This document shows, piece by piece, positions 24,701 to 35,800 of a stretch of 64,000 bases of DNA. The stretch lies in contig CACVBU010000955.1 in assembly GCA_902728285.1 (NCBI GenBank), positions 642,217-706,216 of the forward strand, in the 5' to 3' direction. The position numbers and the translations under genes were made by a program. Origin of the DNA: Clytia hemisphaerica. Lineage: Eukaryota > Cnidaria > Hydrozoa > Leptothecata > Clytiidae. The notes beneath the pieces were generated by a model. That model saw nothing but the letters and a program-made list of their open reading frames with translations. It made no database searches and was not told the origin of the DNA. Position 1 is the stretch's first letter. Each line of letters begins with the position of its first letter.

Positions 24701-27700
24701 GATCTTGTTTAAATTTACACAGGAATTGTGTTTTAGTATCCTTTATTGAATTCTCATAGTGATATGTTTGTAAAATATCTGTGTCGGGTTTGAAAAATCA
24801 AAAGGAACGGTCGCCCAGTCAAAAAATGATGAATACAAAACAGGATCATTTTCAGCCATACACATAACACCACAAAAACTGATCAGATCGTTTTCAAATT
24901 TGCACTGTAATGTTGTAATTTTAGTATTCTCTTTCGAATTCCAATGGATGTGTGTTTGAAAGTTTCATTCCATTGTCAAGTTACAGAGTTTTATGGTTTT
25001 GTGCGTCCATAAAACTAGAGAAGTTAGCCATATGCAAGATTTAAGCACTCGAGCAGCTGACGATTCGTGGCCAAAATTTCTCCAAAGTCTTTCCACATTG
25101 TTATAGACCAGTATGAATCAAACTTCTCATAAATCATGTCCAAAACATCATGAATAATGATGAAAATGATCACTATCTTTCACTGAACTGAGATTTGCAG
25201 CAAAGCCCACTTCGGCAGCCATCTTTTTCTAAATACTTTCGCAATATTATCGAAATCCAGATAATCCGTTTTTATTAAATCGGAATAGATCATCGGATTA
25301 GATAAACAAAAAAAAATGTCTTGACCTTGACCGTCGTTGTCGGAAGAGAGAATTAAAGGCTCCTAGGCCGGAGCAATTACTTTGACAATTACGCGAGTGC
25401 ACCATCAACTCATTTTGCCCAAATGTATAGTAATATTGAATGACCTGTAAAAGAAAACCCTTGTGGTAAAAATCAGGTGATCGCAATTATGTTGATTCAT
25501 ATCGACCTGGCTCTTTAGGCAAGCTTAATAATACCCCTGGAGGTTTACTTAGGCTAAAGTAGGTGCTGGGTATGTGCGGACGACGAGAATCCTTTTTTTA
25601 CCTTCCCAAGTCTCTCTATGGACCTACAAAAAGTAAAAAAAGTCTCTTTAAGGGTAACTTTTTCGCGATTTTATTTTAGGGTAACTTTTATTCTCTCTAA
25701 GCTTTGGTTTTCAGAGGTCTGGTCCGCACATACCCGACAATACCGAGTTTATGTATCGGAGGATATCGAGAGCGACGGTAAGTGAAATGATACAAAGCAA
25801 AGTCGATAGTTGATGTACGGTTCTATATCGCCTTTGCTCACCTAAACAGATGACGGTACTTTGGTGTTTTTACCGTCGTCGAGCAAAGTGGACGGTGATT
25901 TTGGAGATATGTCAACTATGCTTTATACCGTCCCCATCGATTTATCTCGAATACATAAACTCGCTAATCACCGACCCTAGTTCCCCCGGGTAGCTTTCAC
26001 GTAACTCAACATTTAATGATATCTCAAATTGTTTATGACCAGGACAAGGAATCGTTACCGTACGTTTACACAACATGTGGACATGTTCATGGTTATCACA
26101 CGTGGGGTGCACGCCCTGGTCTCGATTCCATTATTCAAGATAATTCTAATATATTTGATGATATCCGACAGTGTCCTTATTGTAAGGAGGTGAGTGTAGA
26201 ATTTTGACCGATTAGAATTTTTAAAACTTTCAAATTCACCAAATCTGAGAAAATTTTTGTTGCTTTTTGGAAACCTTTGGGTCTGGGTTATCCCTAAAAA
26301 TTCCATTTCCCAAAGTTCTTCATAACATGATATCGGAAATTTTGGCTGGTTCGACAACTGATGATAGATTTGATATTGATATTGAAATACACCTTTTCGA
26401 CCTTAGCCGCAAATTGCTGTGCGTGCTTTTTTTTGTTCGTTTTACCACCCTAAAACCGTCCCAGTCTTTTTATCGCACCTAAAGACGATAGAAAAAAGTG
26501 TTGTAAAAAGGATTAGATCGAGTTTAGGGTGGTAAATTAAATAATAAAGTGGCACGCGTCTGACAGTGCAACTAGGGTCGAAAAGGTGTATTGAATGATA
26601 GGCAACTAACTAACTTATTTTCTACCTATCTAAATGCATTTTTTTTCAGAAAGGAGTATACGTACGACTGGAAGTAGGTCTGGAACCGAATTTCTACATC
26701 GATAATGGACCATTGACGCATGCATTTGTACCATGCGGTCATATGACGACAGAACTCACGGCTAGGTAAGGCTTTCTGGTTATTGCATTAAACAGTGTTT
26801 CTCGTTATATTGAGTGCCTAAGAATTATAGAAATCTTCTAATCAATAACCTCCGTCTTCTCTCTGATCAAGGCAATAGACGATATCGGCTTTCGATAAAT
26901 GCAATGCATTCTGGTTTCTAGGGACTCTCAAAGGAATTATAATAGATCAATTATAATAGATTATAATTCCTTTGAGAGTCCCTAGAAACCAGAATGCATT
27001 GCATTTATCGAAAGCCGATATCGTCTATTGGAGATGTAAGAGGGGGTTCTAAAATTATGGCGGATAATGTTTTTTTAGCTTTACTCCTTATTTAAAAAAT
27101 GTTTGTTTCAATCATAGAGGTATAAAGAAAAACAGGAGTTGAATGTGTCGGTAATTGGTCGTTAAAGTCTTTTGATTTCTTTTATAAAATGTATCAAAAG
27201 AAATTCTAAGCTCGCCCGATGAAATAAGACTTTTTAGTAGAACTCAAGTTTGCTATGAACATTCTAATAATCAGTATTGAAGATTCTCGCCTTTTAATAT
27301 ACGAAAATTAGATAAGAATTCGTCCACGAAGCAAGTTTATGTTCCATTTCGCTATCCGCTCAATTTTGTTTTGAAAAGATATTTTCTCAAGCTAGAAAAT
27401 GAAAAGTTCTTTATAAGCACACACGATTTCAGACTCAATGTGTAGACATAAAGTCGCTGGAGAATTTGGAGGAAAGTATCAAGCAATAGAGTTCACCTTA
27501 AGGAAAACATTGATCGAAAAATCTTATCATTTGATGAAGGATTGCCAAGTTTACAGGCCTTTTTTTAGTCCAAATATTTTCTTACACTGATGTCAGAAAC
27601 AATGAATCTCGTCTCATCTAATTTCTAAAGCTTAAATGAGCCAATAGGATTTCATCCATGGATAAAAGAGCTCATTAAAAATGCACGATATATGAGATTA

Positions 27701-28031
27701 TGAGCATGCATACATCGTAACTTTTTTAATCGTAGGGCGAGCTTGGTTACAATAGCATACTTCTCCTGTTTCTTTATACCTCCATGTTTCAATGGAAGAT
27801 GAAGTACAATGGTTTGATGATAAGTTATGTACGAAGAAAATAATTACTACTGAGTACTCAAGAAGCTTTTATTTCCCTTATTATAGATACTGGTCACGTG
27901 TCTTGATTCCCCTTGGTAAAGACAAATTCCACATGGCGTGTCCATTTTGTGCTCTCCCGCTGGAAGGTGAAGGCTTCATCAAGCTGATTTATCAAACACA
28001 GACTGAAATCAAGATACCTATATCTGTATAA
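18759..28031 (+). CDS. peli: Pellino E3 ubiquitin-protein ligase, 423 aa, nine exons
   Basis: Exons: 18759-18811, 19429-19561, 20415-20708, 21188-21376, 21985-22080, 22977-23075, 26043-26189, 26650-26765 and 27887-28031. All are GT-AG and in frame from ATG to TAA; the total is 1,272 nt, the usual Pellino length. Recognisable blocks in order: YGFLTAFGYNGP (Pellino YGELIVLGYNG), KANG-type EANGIKPY, DLFQMGRSTEPLIDYVV, QSTISRYAARF, DGLTTNGVLLCHPKG, PGVWREVSVSG, LQDGTLIDLCG, QCPVGL, then the C-terminal RING-like zinc-binding part CGHVHGYHTWG, CPYC, THAFVPCGH and CPFC. The N-terminal two thirds form the cryptic FHA domain that binds phosphorylated IRAK-type kinases. The RING-like end carries E3 activity, as known for the family, in cytosolic Toll/IL-1R signalling. 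The zinc-ligand blocks are all present, so it should be active. The 3 kb sixth intron is full of MITEs. Confidence 0.96.
21411..21755. mobile_element. Motif-array MITE, GGCG/CGCC subtype, TA-flanked
   Basis: The ends are TA-CCTTAAGTGGATAAATTT and its inverse (AAATTTATCCAGTTAAGG-TA). Inside, CGCCAAATTAAATCCCCGCC or its inverse recurs at least five times. It sits in a Pellino intron. Related elements are at 22491-22840, 41981-42315, 44010-44185, 46348-46502 and 52590-52780. Confidence 0.8.
22491..22840. mobile_element. Motif-array MITE, TAGCG/CGCTA subtype, TA-flanked
   Basis: The ends are TA-CTTTAATCGTAGAAATTT and the exact inverse (AAATTTCTACGATTAAAG-TA). Interior sites read CGCTAAAATAAATCTCGCTA and CGCTAAAATTTATCCGCGCG. 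A shortened relative lies at 52590-52780. Located in a Pellino intron. Confidence 0.85.
23243..23397. mobile_element. Palindromic MITE, ATTCATGATATGCACC ends
   Basis: The arms are ATTCATGATATGCACCATTG and the inverse, with inner inverted blocks CAATAGCTGATTGGTTG / CCAACCAATGAGCTATTG. It starts about 170 nt after a Pellino exon and is wholly intronic. Confidence 0.75.
24153..24985. repeat. Tandem array, three ~175-bp units plus one diverged unit
   Basis: Units begin near 24153, 24478 and 24660, with a diverged fourth at about 24843-24985. Each carries TGTGAAAATTTCTCCGATCT, GGAATTGTGTTTTAGTATCC and TTTGAAAAATCAAAAGGAAC. The first unit is split from the second by a 132-bp transposon insertion (24336-24467). 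No coding capacity; it lies in the large Pellino intron. Confidence 0.9.
24336..24467. mobile_element. hAT-type MITE with 8-bp target duplication
   Basis: The termini are CCAGTCTGGAAAG and CTTTCCAGACTGG, flanked by CGACAAAG on both sides (24328-24335 and 24468-24475). The neighbouring tandem unit shows the intact site GAAATTACGACAAAGTCC (near 24642-24659), so the insertion is proved. An 8-bp duplication fits hAT. It has internal inverted CGCCGGAG words and no ORF. Confidence 0.9.
25564..25739. mobile_element. MITE, TGCTGGGTATGTGCGGAC ends
   Basis: The left end TGCTGGGTATGTGCGGAC matches the right end GTCCGCACATACCCGACA in inverse. The interior has repeated CTCTCTAAG/GGGTAACTTTT words. A related but diverged element with CAGCACC ends is at about 43255-43455. 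Confidence 0.7.
25744..25963. mobile_element. MITE, CGAGTTTATGTAT ends
   Basis: The left end CGAGTTTATGTATCGG is inverse to the right end CGAATACATAAACTCG. Interior inverted pairs include CACTTTGCTC/GAGCAAAG-type words. It directly abuts the element at 25564-25739, 80 nt before a Pellino exon. Confidence 0.65.
26386..26592. mobile_element. MITE, AATACACCTTTTCGACC ends
   Basis: The left end AATACACCTTTTCGACC is the exact inverse of the right end GGTCGAAAAGGTGTATT. Inner inverted words include TTACCACCCTAAA and TTTAGGGTGGTAA. It fits in the short Pellino intron 26190-26649, ending 57 nt before the next exon. Confidence 0.8.
26873..27030. mobile_element. Near-perfect palindromic MITE, CAATAGACGATATCGGCTTT ends
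   Basis: Two arms of about 71 nt are identical in inverse orientation, meeting near 26950, so a single strand would form a long hairpin. The arm identity suggests a very recent origin. The same CAATAGACGATATCGGCTT terminus is used by the element at 56476-56623. Located in a Pellino intron. Confidence 0.9.
27117..27782. mobile_element. Non-autonomous DNA element, GAGGTATAAAGAAA ends
   Basis: The left end GAGGTATAAAGAAAAACAGG matches, in inverse, the right end CCTGTTTCTTTATACCTC with one indel. Both halves carry a GCTCGCCC/GGGCGAGC pair. About 666 bp, no useful ORF. It ends roughly 100 nt before the last Pellino exon. Confidence 0.65.
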
Positions 28032-29831
28032 CGTTGTATTAGGCATTTTAGATTTGGGAAATCTTTTTGTCTGTGTCTGTTTGTGTTCTCTTGTAAAAAA
28101 AATATACCCACGATACAACAGTGTCTACACCAGCAAGTAAACCATTGCCCTAACCTCTAATTTCTGTATTGTAGGACATAAAAGCAGCTGGTTCAAATTT
28201 GGGACGATATTATAGTGTGAGCCATATTAAAGTAAATCTTAAGTTTAGCTTACTCGGAATTGCCAGTACCGTGGTGGCAGGGCCGATTTTTTTAGGGGGT
28301 GCCGAAATAAAAAGGGCGCAAAAAAGACGCCTCTGATTACTAATTTCGGCGCCCCTTTGCTCTTTTACACCTTAGATATGGCAGTTTTCAGCCTAAAAGA
28401 GAGAAAATAACCCAAAATTTTCGTGCTCGCTTCTCTCTACTTTTCATAGGGGGCGCCAAAATCAAAATCTTATAAAATTGCCTCGAATTTTAGTCGACCC
28501 TCCACGCTACTGGATTGCAGTCAATAACATTGGAATAACGCAGACAGATATCAGTATATAAAATCTATATCATCTATCTCACCACTTGGCCACAGAAAAA
28601 AATTTCCCATTTAAGGTATATAGTTTTTGGACTCTTCAACATCAACATATTTTTGAGTCCATCAATTTTTTCGGTCCACCTCGAAAAGCCGAAATAGATA
28701 TGAGCAGAGATTTTGCATCAAGTCGTGTTTGGGTTAATTGTGTTAAAGTTGCCACATTTTTGCTATATCAGCAATTTCTTTGAAAAATAATTTTTATGAA
28801 AATAGAAAATCTATATATTTTATGAAGTAACTTTTTGAATTATATTTGAAATATTTTGTATATTTTACTTTTTGTAGCATGTTAAGTTATAAAGCGATAA
28901 TAAAATCATTTTATTTAAAACTTTTCCCGCCTGCTTTCGCTTTCCCGACTCCTTTTGCTTTCCCGACTCCTTTCGCTTTCTCGACTCCTTTTGCTTTCCC
29001 GACTTTTATTCCAAAATACATTTTAAATGTTGTGAGTGAACATCAGATGAATTTTGGGAAATTTATATTTGTATTGTAATGATATAACTTTGATGGACAT
29101 TGAGACCAATATTCCGAGTTTGATTTTGAAAGTGAAGTCTCCAGGGGGTTGTACCTTTACGATGTGGTGGGATTAGACCATTTTTTAGTACGGCATTGGG
29201 ACTTGACAAAAAAAGACGAGAAAACGGTAATTTAAGATCAGATGGTGGACGGTGATTAGCCATATATATTTTTTGTCAGTATTCCGGTATTTTAACCTCT
29301 ACAAACCGCGGTGTGACGGTGTTATTTTTTTTTTTTCGGGATTCCAAAGCCAAAATTTTGACAGGAAAACGGTATTTTGAACCCCTGCAAACCCTCCCTA
29401 TCCTCCATAATGCATGCTCGTATGACTTATTCAAATGATAGAGTTTTAGTTACGACTTCAATATAGTAATTGAGACAAAAAAAAAGATTGTGATATCGCT
29501 CTCAAAAGACCAGAAAAGCTTCTGAGAAACTTTGACGATGCCAAATAAATTGAGCTATCGATTTTTGTGAAAACTATTACTCGTAACTCGAAAATACGGC
29601 CACGCAATCGAAATACGTCCCTGTAGCGCCAGGAAAGGTGTGTCGCAAGGTTATGGGATTTATGACATCATCAAAACAAAGTTCGTATGCCGGAGCGGTG
29701 ACCTCGATTTACATATTTTTACAAATTTCCAAGATGGCGGACGAGAAGAGGCACATGAAATGAATAATTTGCAGTTTTTATACCAAAATATATCAAAACT
29801 CTAAGCTGAAATCAAATCATCTGGCTTCAAA
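28032..29831. other. Intergenic region between Pellino and the AP-3 mu gene
   Basis: Likely holds the Pellino 3' UTR and the AP3M promoter. I see no exon. Contents: a GGCGCC-rich dispersed repeat (about 28270-28470, related to 7250-7440), an 18-bp minisatellite at 28928-29008, and AT-rich sequence. No clear polyadenylation site could be chosen. Confidence 0.5.
28928..29008. repeat. 18-bp minisatellite, about four copies
   Basis: The unit is CTTTTGCTTTCCCGACTC with C/T variants. It is open in one frame as (FAFPTP)n inside a 77-codon frame, but there is no sign of a host gene, so it is called non-coding. Confidence 0.85.
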
Positions 29832-32800
29832 ATGATTCATAGTCTATTCCTTATCAATAACACTGGGTAAGTTTGGTCTTTTCCCCACTCTATTTCTCTG
29901 TTGCTAAGTCTGCAATAATTTTGTTGTGAGGTGTGTTTTAAAATTTTCATTTCATCCAATCATAGTATTCATGGATGTTATAGCGCTCTCTCCACCTCTT
30001 ACATATTTTGAGCTAAAATATAAGGTATATAATATTTCATTTAACGTGTCAAAGACGGTGTGTCTGCTCTTCTTTGCTTTAGGGGGAAATAGCCTGTGGG
30101 AATCCAAGCGTTAAAAACTTTTTCCAAAGTCTAGTTTATGATATTTTTGCTGCTTGTTTAAAATGCTTGGCGCAGGTAACTCACCTGCAGGGAGATTTTT
30201 CCCTGCACTGCAGGTTCGACCTGATTGGCCAACTTTCAGCGTATGACTTAGGCGGTCATCGAAAAATTGTTCTATTCGCGTCCCAGTTTTCAGATCATGG
30301 CAGATTTCGTCGAGATCTCGGGGGCAGCACCTTTCCTTTTCCGAAGGGCAGGGGTAGAAATGCTTCTTACCAAGGGTAGAAAGTACAAGATTCCAGGGCC
30401 AAGGTCAGCATCTACAAACCACCGCCAACATTCGCCATCTTTTTCTTCCAAGCTGTTCCGAAAATGATTTTGACAAGATTATGCCCAGTCGACCGCCCTG
30501 TTTAATAAAACGCGGCTTTCCGCCCTGAAAAATAACGCCCTCAACACTATAGACCCGTTGCAATGTTTTGAATTTTCGCGTTTGTATGCGCATGTGCCAA
30601 AATAGTTACGGTTTTTCAGAGGCAGAAAAGACGAAGCGCTTGCTGGAAAAAGGTAGTTTTGATTTTATTATTCAAAATCTCTTCATCAGAATTTCATGAA
30701 ATTTTAGTATAAGAATCCTATATAGTTATTAGATAACATACTAAAATTTCTATTCAAAATTCCTTCTAGATCCTGAGAAAATTGACATAAACTGCGTGCC
30801 TCCAGCTAATGTTGTTGTCTTTTTTGCCTCTGAAAGTCGGGCCGTTTTGCGGGTCATAACGAGCCGATGTAAACATGTGACGTCACATGAAAGGGGTCTA
30901 TTGAACATCTCAATCGCGGTACCAAAACAAAGATAATAAATTTCGCATAAATACCCCTAAAAATTTCGCGCCTGTCGCGCCCTTTTTCCGCCCTCGGCTC
31001 ACAGCACTATCTCAGGGGCAGCATTTTAAAAATCTAAAATCATCTCGGAGGCGGCTACGCCGCCTTCTGAAAACTGGTTCGCGTCACCAACCCGCGTCAA
31101 ATTTTCCGCTGATTTTCCGTTGCGGAGATGCGGAAAAAAATCTCGGAAAAGCAATTTGTTCTTTTAAAGTATAGCTTTTTTCTCAATTGCTCTGACGACC
31201 ATCAAAAAATTGTTTTGCTCGCGTTACCACCCGCCCCTGAGTTACTGGCGTGATAAAAAAAACGAATGTTTTTGACCGCCTGCATGCATTTTTAACACCC
31301 GTTGCGACGCGAACAGAGCATTTTTTCGATGACCCCCTTTAGCAGTATAACAGTATAGATCTAACTGTTCATACAAAAATTATGGGAAAAGCATATTTGG
31401 ACTTTGTACCCTATGCTGCACTCAAGCACTTAAGCCAAAGTCCCGCAAAGGCGGGACAAAAATCAGTTTTTTGAAGTTTGCAAAAAAACCCCACATAGAA
31501 GATCTTTCAAATTCAGTATGTGAATAGAGCAGTAAAAAATACAACTTTTCTATTTTTCCTTTTTTTTGCAAAAGTTCTAGGAATGAAAATAAAGGGATAA
31601 TGATAATTGAATACTATCCATTGATGACCCACGGCACTATCGTAAAGCTAGAATCGCTTCGCATACTCTTCGCTTGAGAAAATGATTGACAGATTGAAGT
31701 TTGTCACCCGCGCAGGAGTTCGCGGAGCGTTCTCGGCTCAATCCTCGGATCGCGCTAAAAATGGTAGACTGAGCTGTGATAGATCATTTCGATGGAAGTT
31801 GTTGGAATGTTTACAAGGCTCTTGACAGAAAATTGTTTCTTTTATTGTCAATGATGACAGTGCGGTTATTAATTTTGTTAGATCTGACAAATTGATGTTT
31901 GTAAGGGCACTTTATAGTTTTGATTCCCATTGAAGAATCATATTCTGGTTTTCATGTTATTAGATGCTGCTTTAGAGCTTTAGGTCTACACTGTATAAGA
32001 CCTTTTTTTAAAGATGGCCTTTTTAAAAAAAAGGTCTATTTTTGCGCGCATTTTGATCCTTTTGATGCGCACGCATATAATTTATGGAAAAAGCTGACTC
32101 TGCAGAAAAAAGAAAAACAAATGAAAATGAAAACATAGATTCATTTATAAACAAAATGGCTGTTGGCTGGAAGTCTAAATACATGTTGTGGCTGATGTTT
32201 TGATGTGGTTTTTAGTAGTTTTGAAAGTCTTTAGAGCTTGTGAAAGAATTTTTATGGTAAGTTGGATCATGTGTGTTTGCCTGGGTTTCCAAAGTTCAGA
32301 AAGTCTGTCAACAAGGGTTCACACATAGACTGTTTATAACATTCTGTGTCAGACTAATCTACATGCACCAAGCTCTATTATCTTAGAACTTTGTGAGGTG
32401 AGGTATTTTTTGTTTTTTCTAAGATTACGAGCGCTTGGATTTCCAGGCTAAGAGGGAAAGAGCAAAAAAAACATTCAAGCATTTGTGTGAATGAAAATTT
32501 CAGGCTGCCGCCAAACATCATCCAGTTTATATAGCTCTAAACGGTTCATAACAAACCTTGATATTAAAAAAATTAGCATCCTTACTTGTAAAAGTTACCG
32601 TCAACTGCTCTAACTTGGGACGATTGGTCGAAACATGGGACTGTTGATATCTGGCCTGTATTTTTACTTACTGTTAAATCTCTTTGACAACAAATTCGTT
32701 TGGATAACTCCAAGTTATCAATTATATCAATTATACTTTCTGTCATAACATGTCACGATAACTTTCACTGATAGCGCGTCCTTTTTAACTTTTTTGTTTT

Positions 32801-35800
32801 CATTCAAAATGACCGGGCGCCGATTGGAGAATTAGAGAATGCCTGCTGCCTAACCGCTTATGGCCCGATGGGATTAACAAATAATGAGTGTGTAACTTGC
32901 CGCTCGAGTGAGGTCAAACGCTCCATCGTTTTGCCACTCATTTGGTCTTCTTCGTTCCAGACATTTGCGTGTGTTCCACTACAGATTTTTTATATATTTC
33001 GATTTAAAAGCCTACTCGGTGCGAAAGAGAAATCATGTATTTTTTGAAACATCGTTCATTAACTCAAATCAAATGACTTTGGAGGTTCTGTGAAATGATG
33101 GCCGAATTGTCGTCTCATGTTTTGTATTGAGTTAGAACAGTTGACATTATCTTTTTAATCAAAAACAAATTTTTGGAAAAAAAAATTGAAAAAATATTTT
33201 TCAACTGACTCCCAAATTTTTTTCAAGTTATTGTTATATGTACCTGAACTTTTGAAATCCAAAACTTGGCGCTCAATAAAATTTCACAGCTTATTGAAAA
33301 ATTTCACAGCTTATTGAAAAATTTCATAGCTATTTTGTGGAAAAAACAATGTCCCATTACGTGATGGCATGTGTTTTTGAGCTGATGGTGTTTTAAAGCT
33401 TAAAATTTGTTTCAATTCACGTTTAATAGTACCACAACATTAAATACCATTTAATGCCAAAGATATCCTTCTGGTAGGAAGAAGAGCAAACTTTTTGTCA
33501 AATACACCTTTGGACATGTTCACATAGTATGAACCCCCCCTTTTTTTAAGGGGGGGGATCCGAGTTTTCAAGGAAGGCTTTATAGGGGGGGATGGGCAAT
33601 TTTCCAGTTAAAATGGGGGGTTTGAGCTTATAGGGGGGGATCAAATAAAAATGGGGGGGATAGTAACTTTTTGGTTAAAAATTTTTTTTTTATGTTATAT
33701 TTTGATTTAAGTCAATAAAATTTAATATCACATAATTTTGACTTATCTGATTTACCCCTGTAAATGGTGCGGGATCAAAAAATTTTAAAAATAGGGGGGA
33801 TACCTTTATAGGGGGATGAAATATTAATGGGGGGGTTCAGACCCCTCTGCACACTATGAGTTCATAAAAAAAGGCAAGCCCTGTGACATTCAAAAAATAT
33901 GAAAAAATCGTTTTTTGTTAATAAAATCTTCAAAATAGCTTCTAGATCAATAAAATTTCTGGGCTAAAAAGGTAACACAGGTGCCTTAGGAGTACTAGAA
34001 TTGAAAGAATTTAGGTTTTTAGGTTATTTTGCCGAAAATGGCTAAAAAAGATTTTTATTTCAGGTGAAAATAATTAAAGCAAGGTTTGGAAATGAAACTT
34101 TAGTGTGTCAACTACCCGCTGTTGTTATTTGCGGGAATTGCACATCGTTAAACTAAAGATATTGGCTAAAGAAGTAACATGTTACAATATTACCCAGTTT
34201 GTTCTATTGTAATGAAATGTCACAAAAAACTCAAAAACTTGCCTTTTTTTATGAACATGTCCCTTTCCCATAATTCAAACTTCCCGGAAAAAATGTGTGC
34301 TCTACCGTTGTTTATAAAATTGTTTGTGAGGTAAACAAACACGTTTTTGCCTGCAAGGGGTTAGGGAAAATGGGTTTTCAGCTTATAACTTTTGATAGCG
34401 ATCTTTTTTTGGCAAAAAGTTTTCAGGGTATATATCAGTATGTATAGAAAGAACATACTAAAATTTGAGGGGATTTTGAACAACGGAACTTAAGAAGAGC
34501 TAAACAAACCAACTTCCCCCTAAGGAAAAGCAAGCAAACGGGTTTGTTTACCTCCAGAGACCATGAAGAGCATCAAAATAATGCGTGCGCATCTGTTTAG
34601 CTAATTACGGGAAAGGAGTATTTAACACAAATTATCACTGGTAACGCATATATACTGTGAGGTCGGGTGAGTTGCATCAGTGGAGGGAAACTTGCATCAG
34701 TGGAGGGAAACTTGCATATCCATCAAACCCATTATCTTCATTATATTTTTATAATGAAGTACAACCGAAAAAAAAGAAAGTTGCATATTTCTTGTCAGTA
34801 AACTATTCTGTAAATTGACAAAATTTATGATGATAGATTTTTTTCAATGGAAATAAAAACCAGATAAAAACTATAAATATTACTCACAAAACATTAATTT
34901 TCCAGATTTTACAAAATCAGTCAGTCTAGGAAGTCCCAAGGGGTGCTGACCTTGACTGTCAACGAGGAGGTGCCACTGGAGTTTGAAAAATAGACCCTCT
35001 CAGACTTGAATTATTTGGTAATTTTGGAAAGAAAAATAAAAAAGTTTCCCATTTTACCAAGTGGCCAAAATGACTAAAAGTAGAAAAAAAATTTAAAGAG
35101 TTTCTAATTTCCACCCAGAAAATTGGCAAAAATACCAAAAGTCAACCCTGTCAGATGCACATCTTGAAAATTTGTAAATTTGGGACCCTGACCAGCGGCC
35201 CATCCCTGAATCCAATTTTGCCTCCCCCTGGGAGGAAGTCCTCCTAATTACATGCTTAACTTCAGTGGCATAACAGTGCAATGTTACTCTTAAACTAAAA
35301 GCAGCAAAAGTCATATTATAGGTCTACTACTGAAAGTTACAGGGTGAACCTGGGTAAACGTTATATACTATGCAAAAAGTAATAAGAAATGAATTACAAT
35401 TAATGTTATTGCATGAAACATTTTGATTGGCACATACAACAAGTCAGGGTAATCTTTGTTTTAATGTCTAGTTTTGTCTATGCTGGCGTTAGCATTTTTT
35501 CACTCAGGGAGTAGTTGTAACAAATCATGCCCTTTAAAATTTGAAAGATATCCTTGTTTTTAAGATGTTATTCAAAATAGTTTTGACTATTTTAAGGCTA
35601 AAATAATGGCCTTTTCTCCTAGATTCAGAGTCTCAATTGCCAGCTTTATCCATTAAACTCACTGTTTTTTTCAAAGACAAATCCTTGGAATTACACAACA
35701 AAAGTAAAAAACATTAAAATTAATATTTAGTTGAAAATAGTGATAGAGAAAGAAACTTTATCAGAATTCTGATGGAAACATTCTAACTTGATATAATTTC

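Noticed and set aside
28846..29079. 77-codon frame with (FAFPTP)n repeats
   Set aside because: The repeat is an 18-bp minisatellite that stays open because 18 is a multiple of three. Nothing else marks it as coding.
30930..31330. GC-richer island in AP3M intron 1 with several TTTCGCG and TCGCGT words
   Set aside because: It could be a CpG-rich promoter, but the words recur as dispersed repeats next to repeat R and no transcription start is evident.
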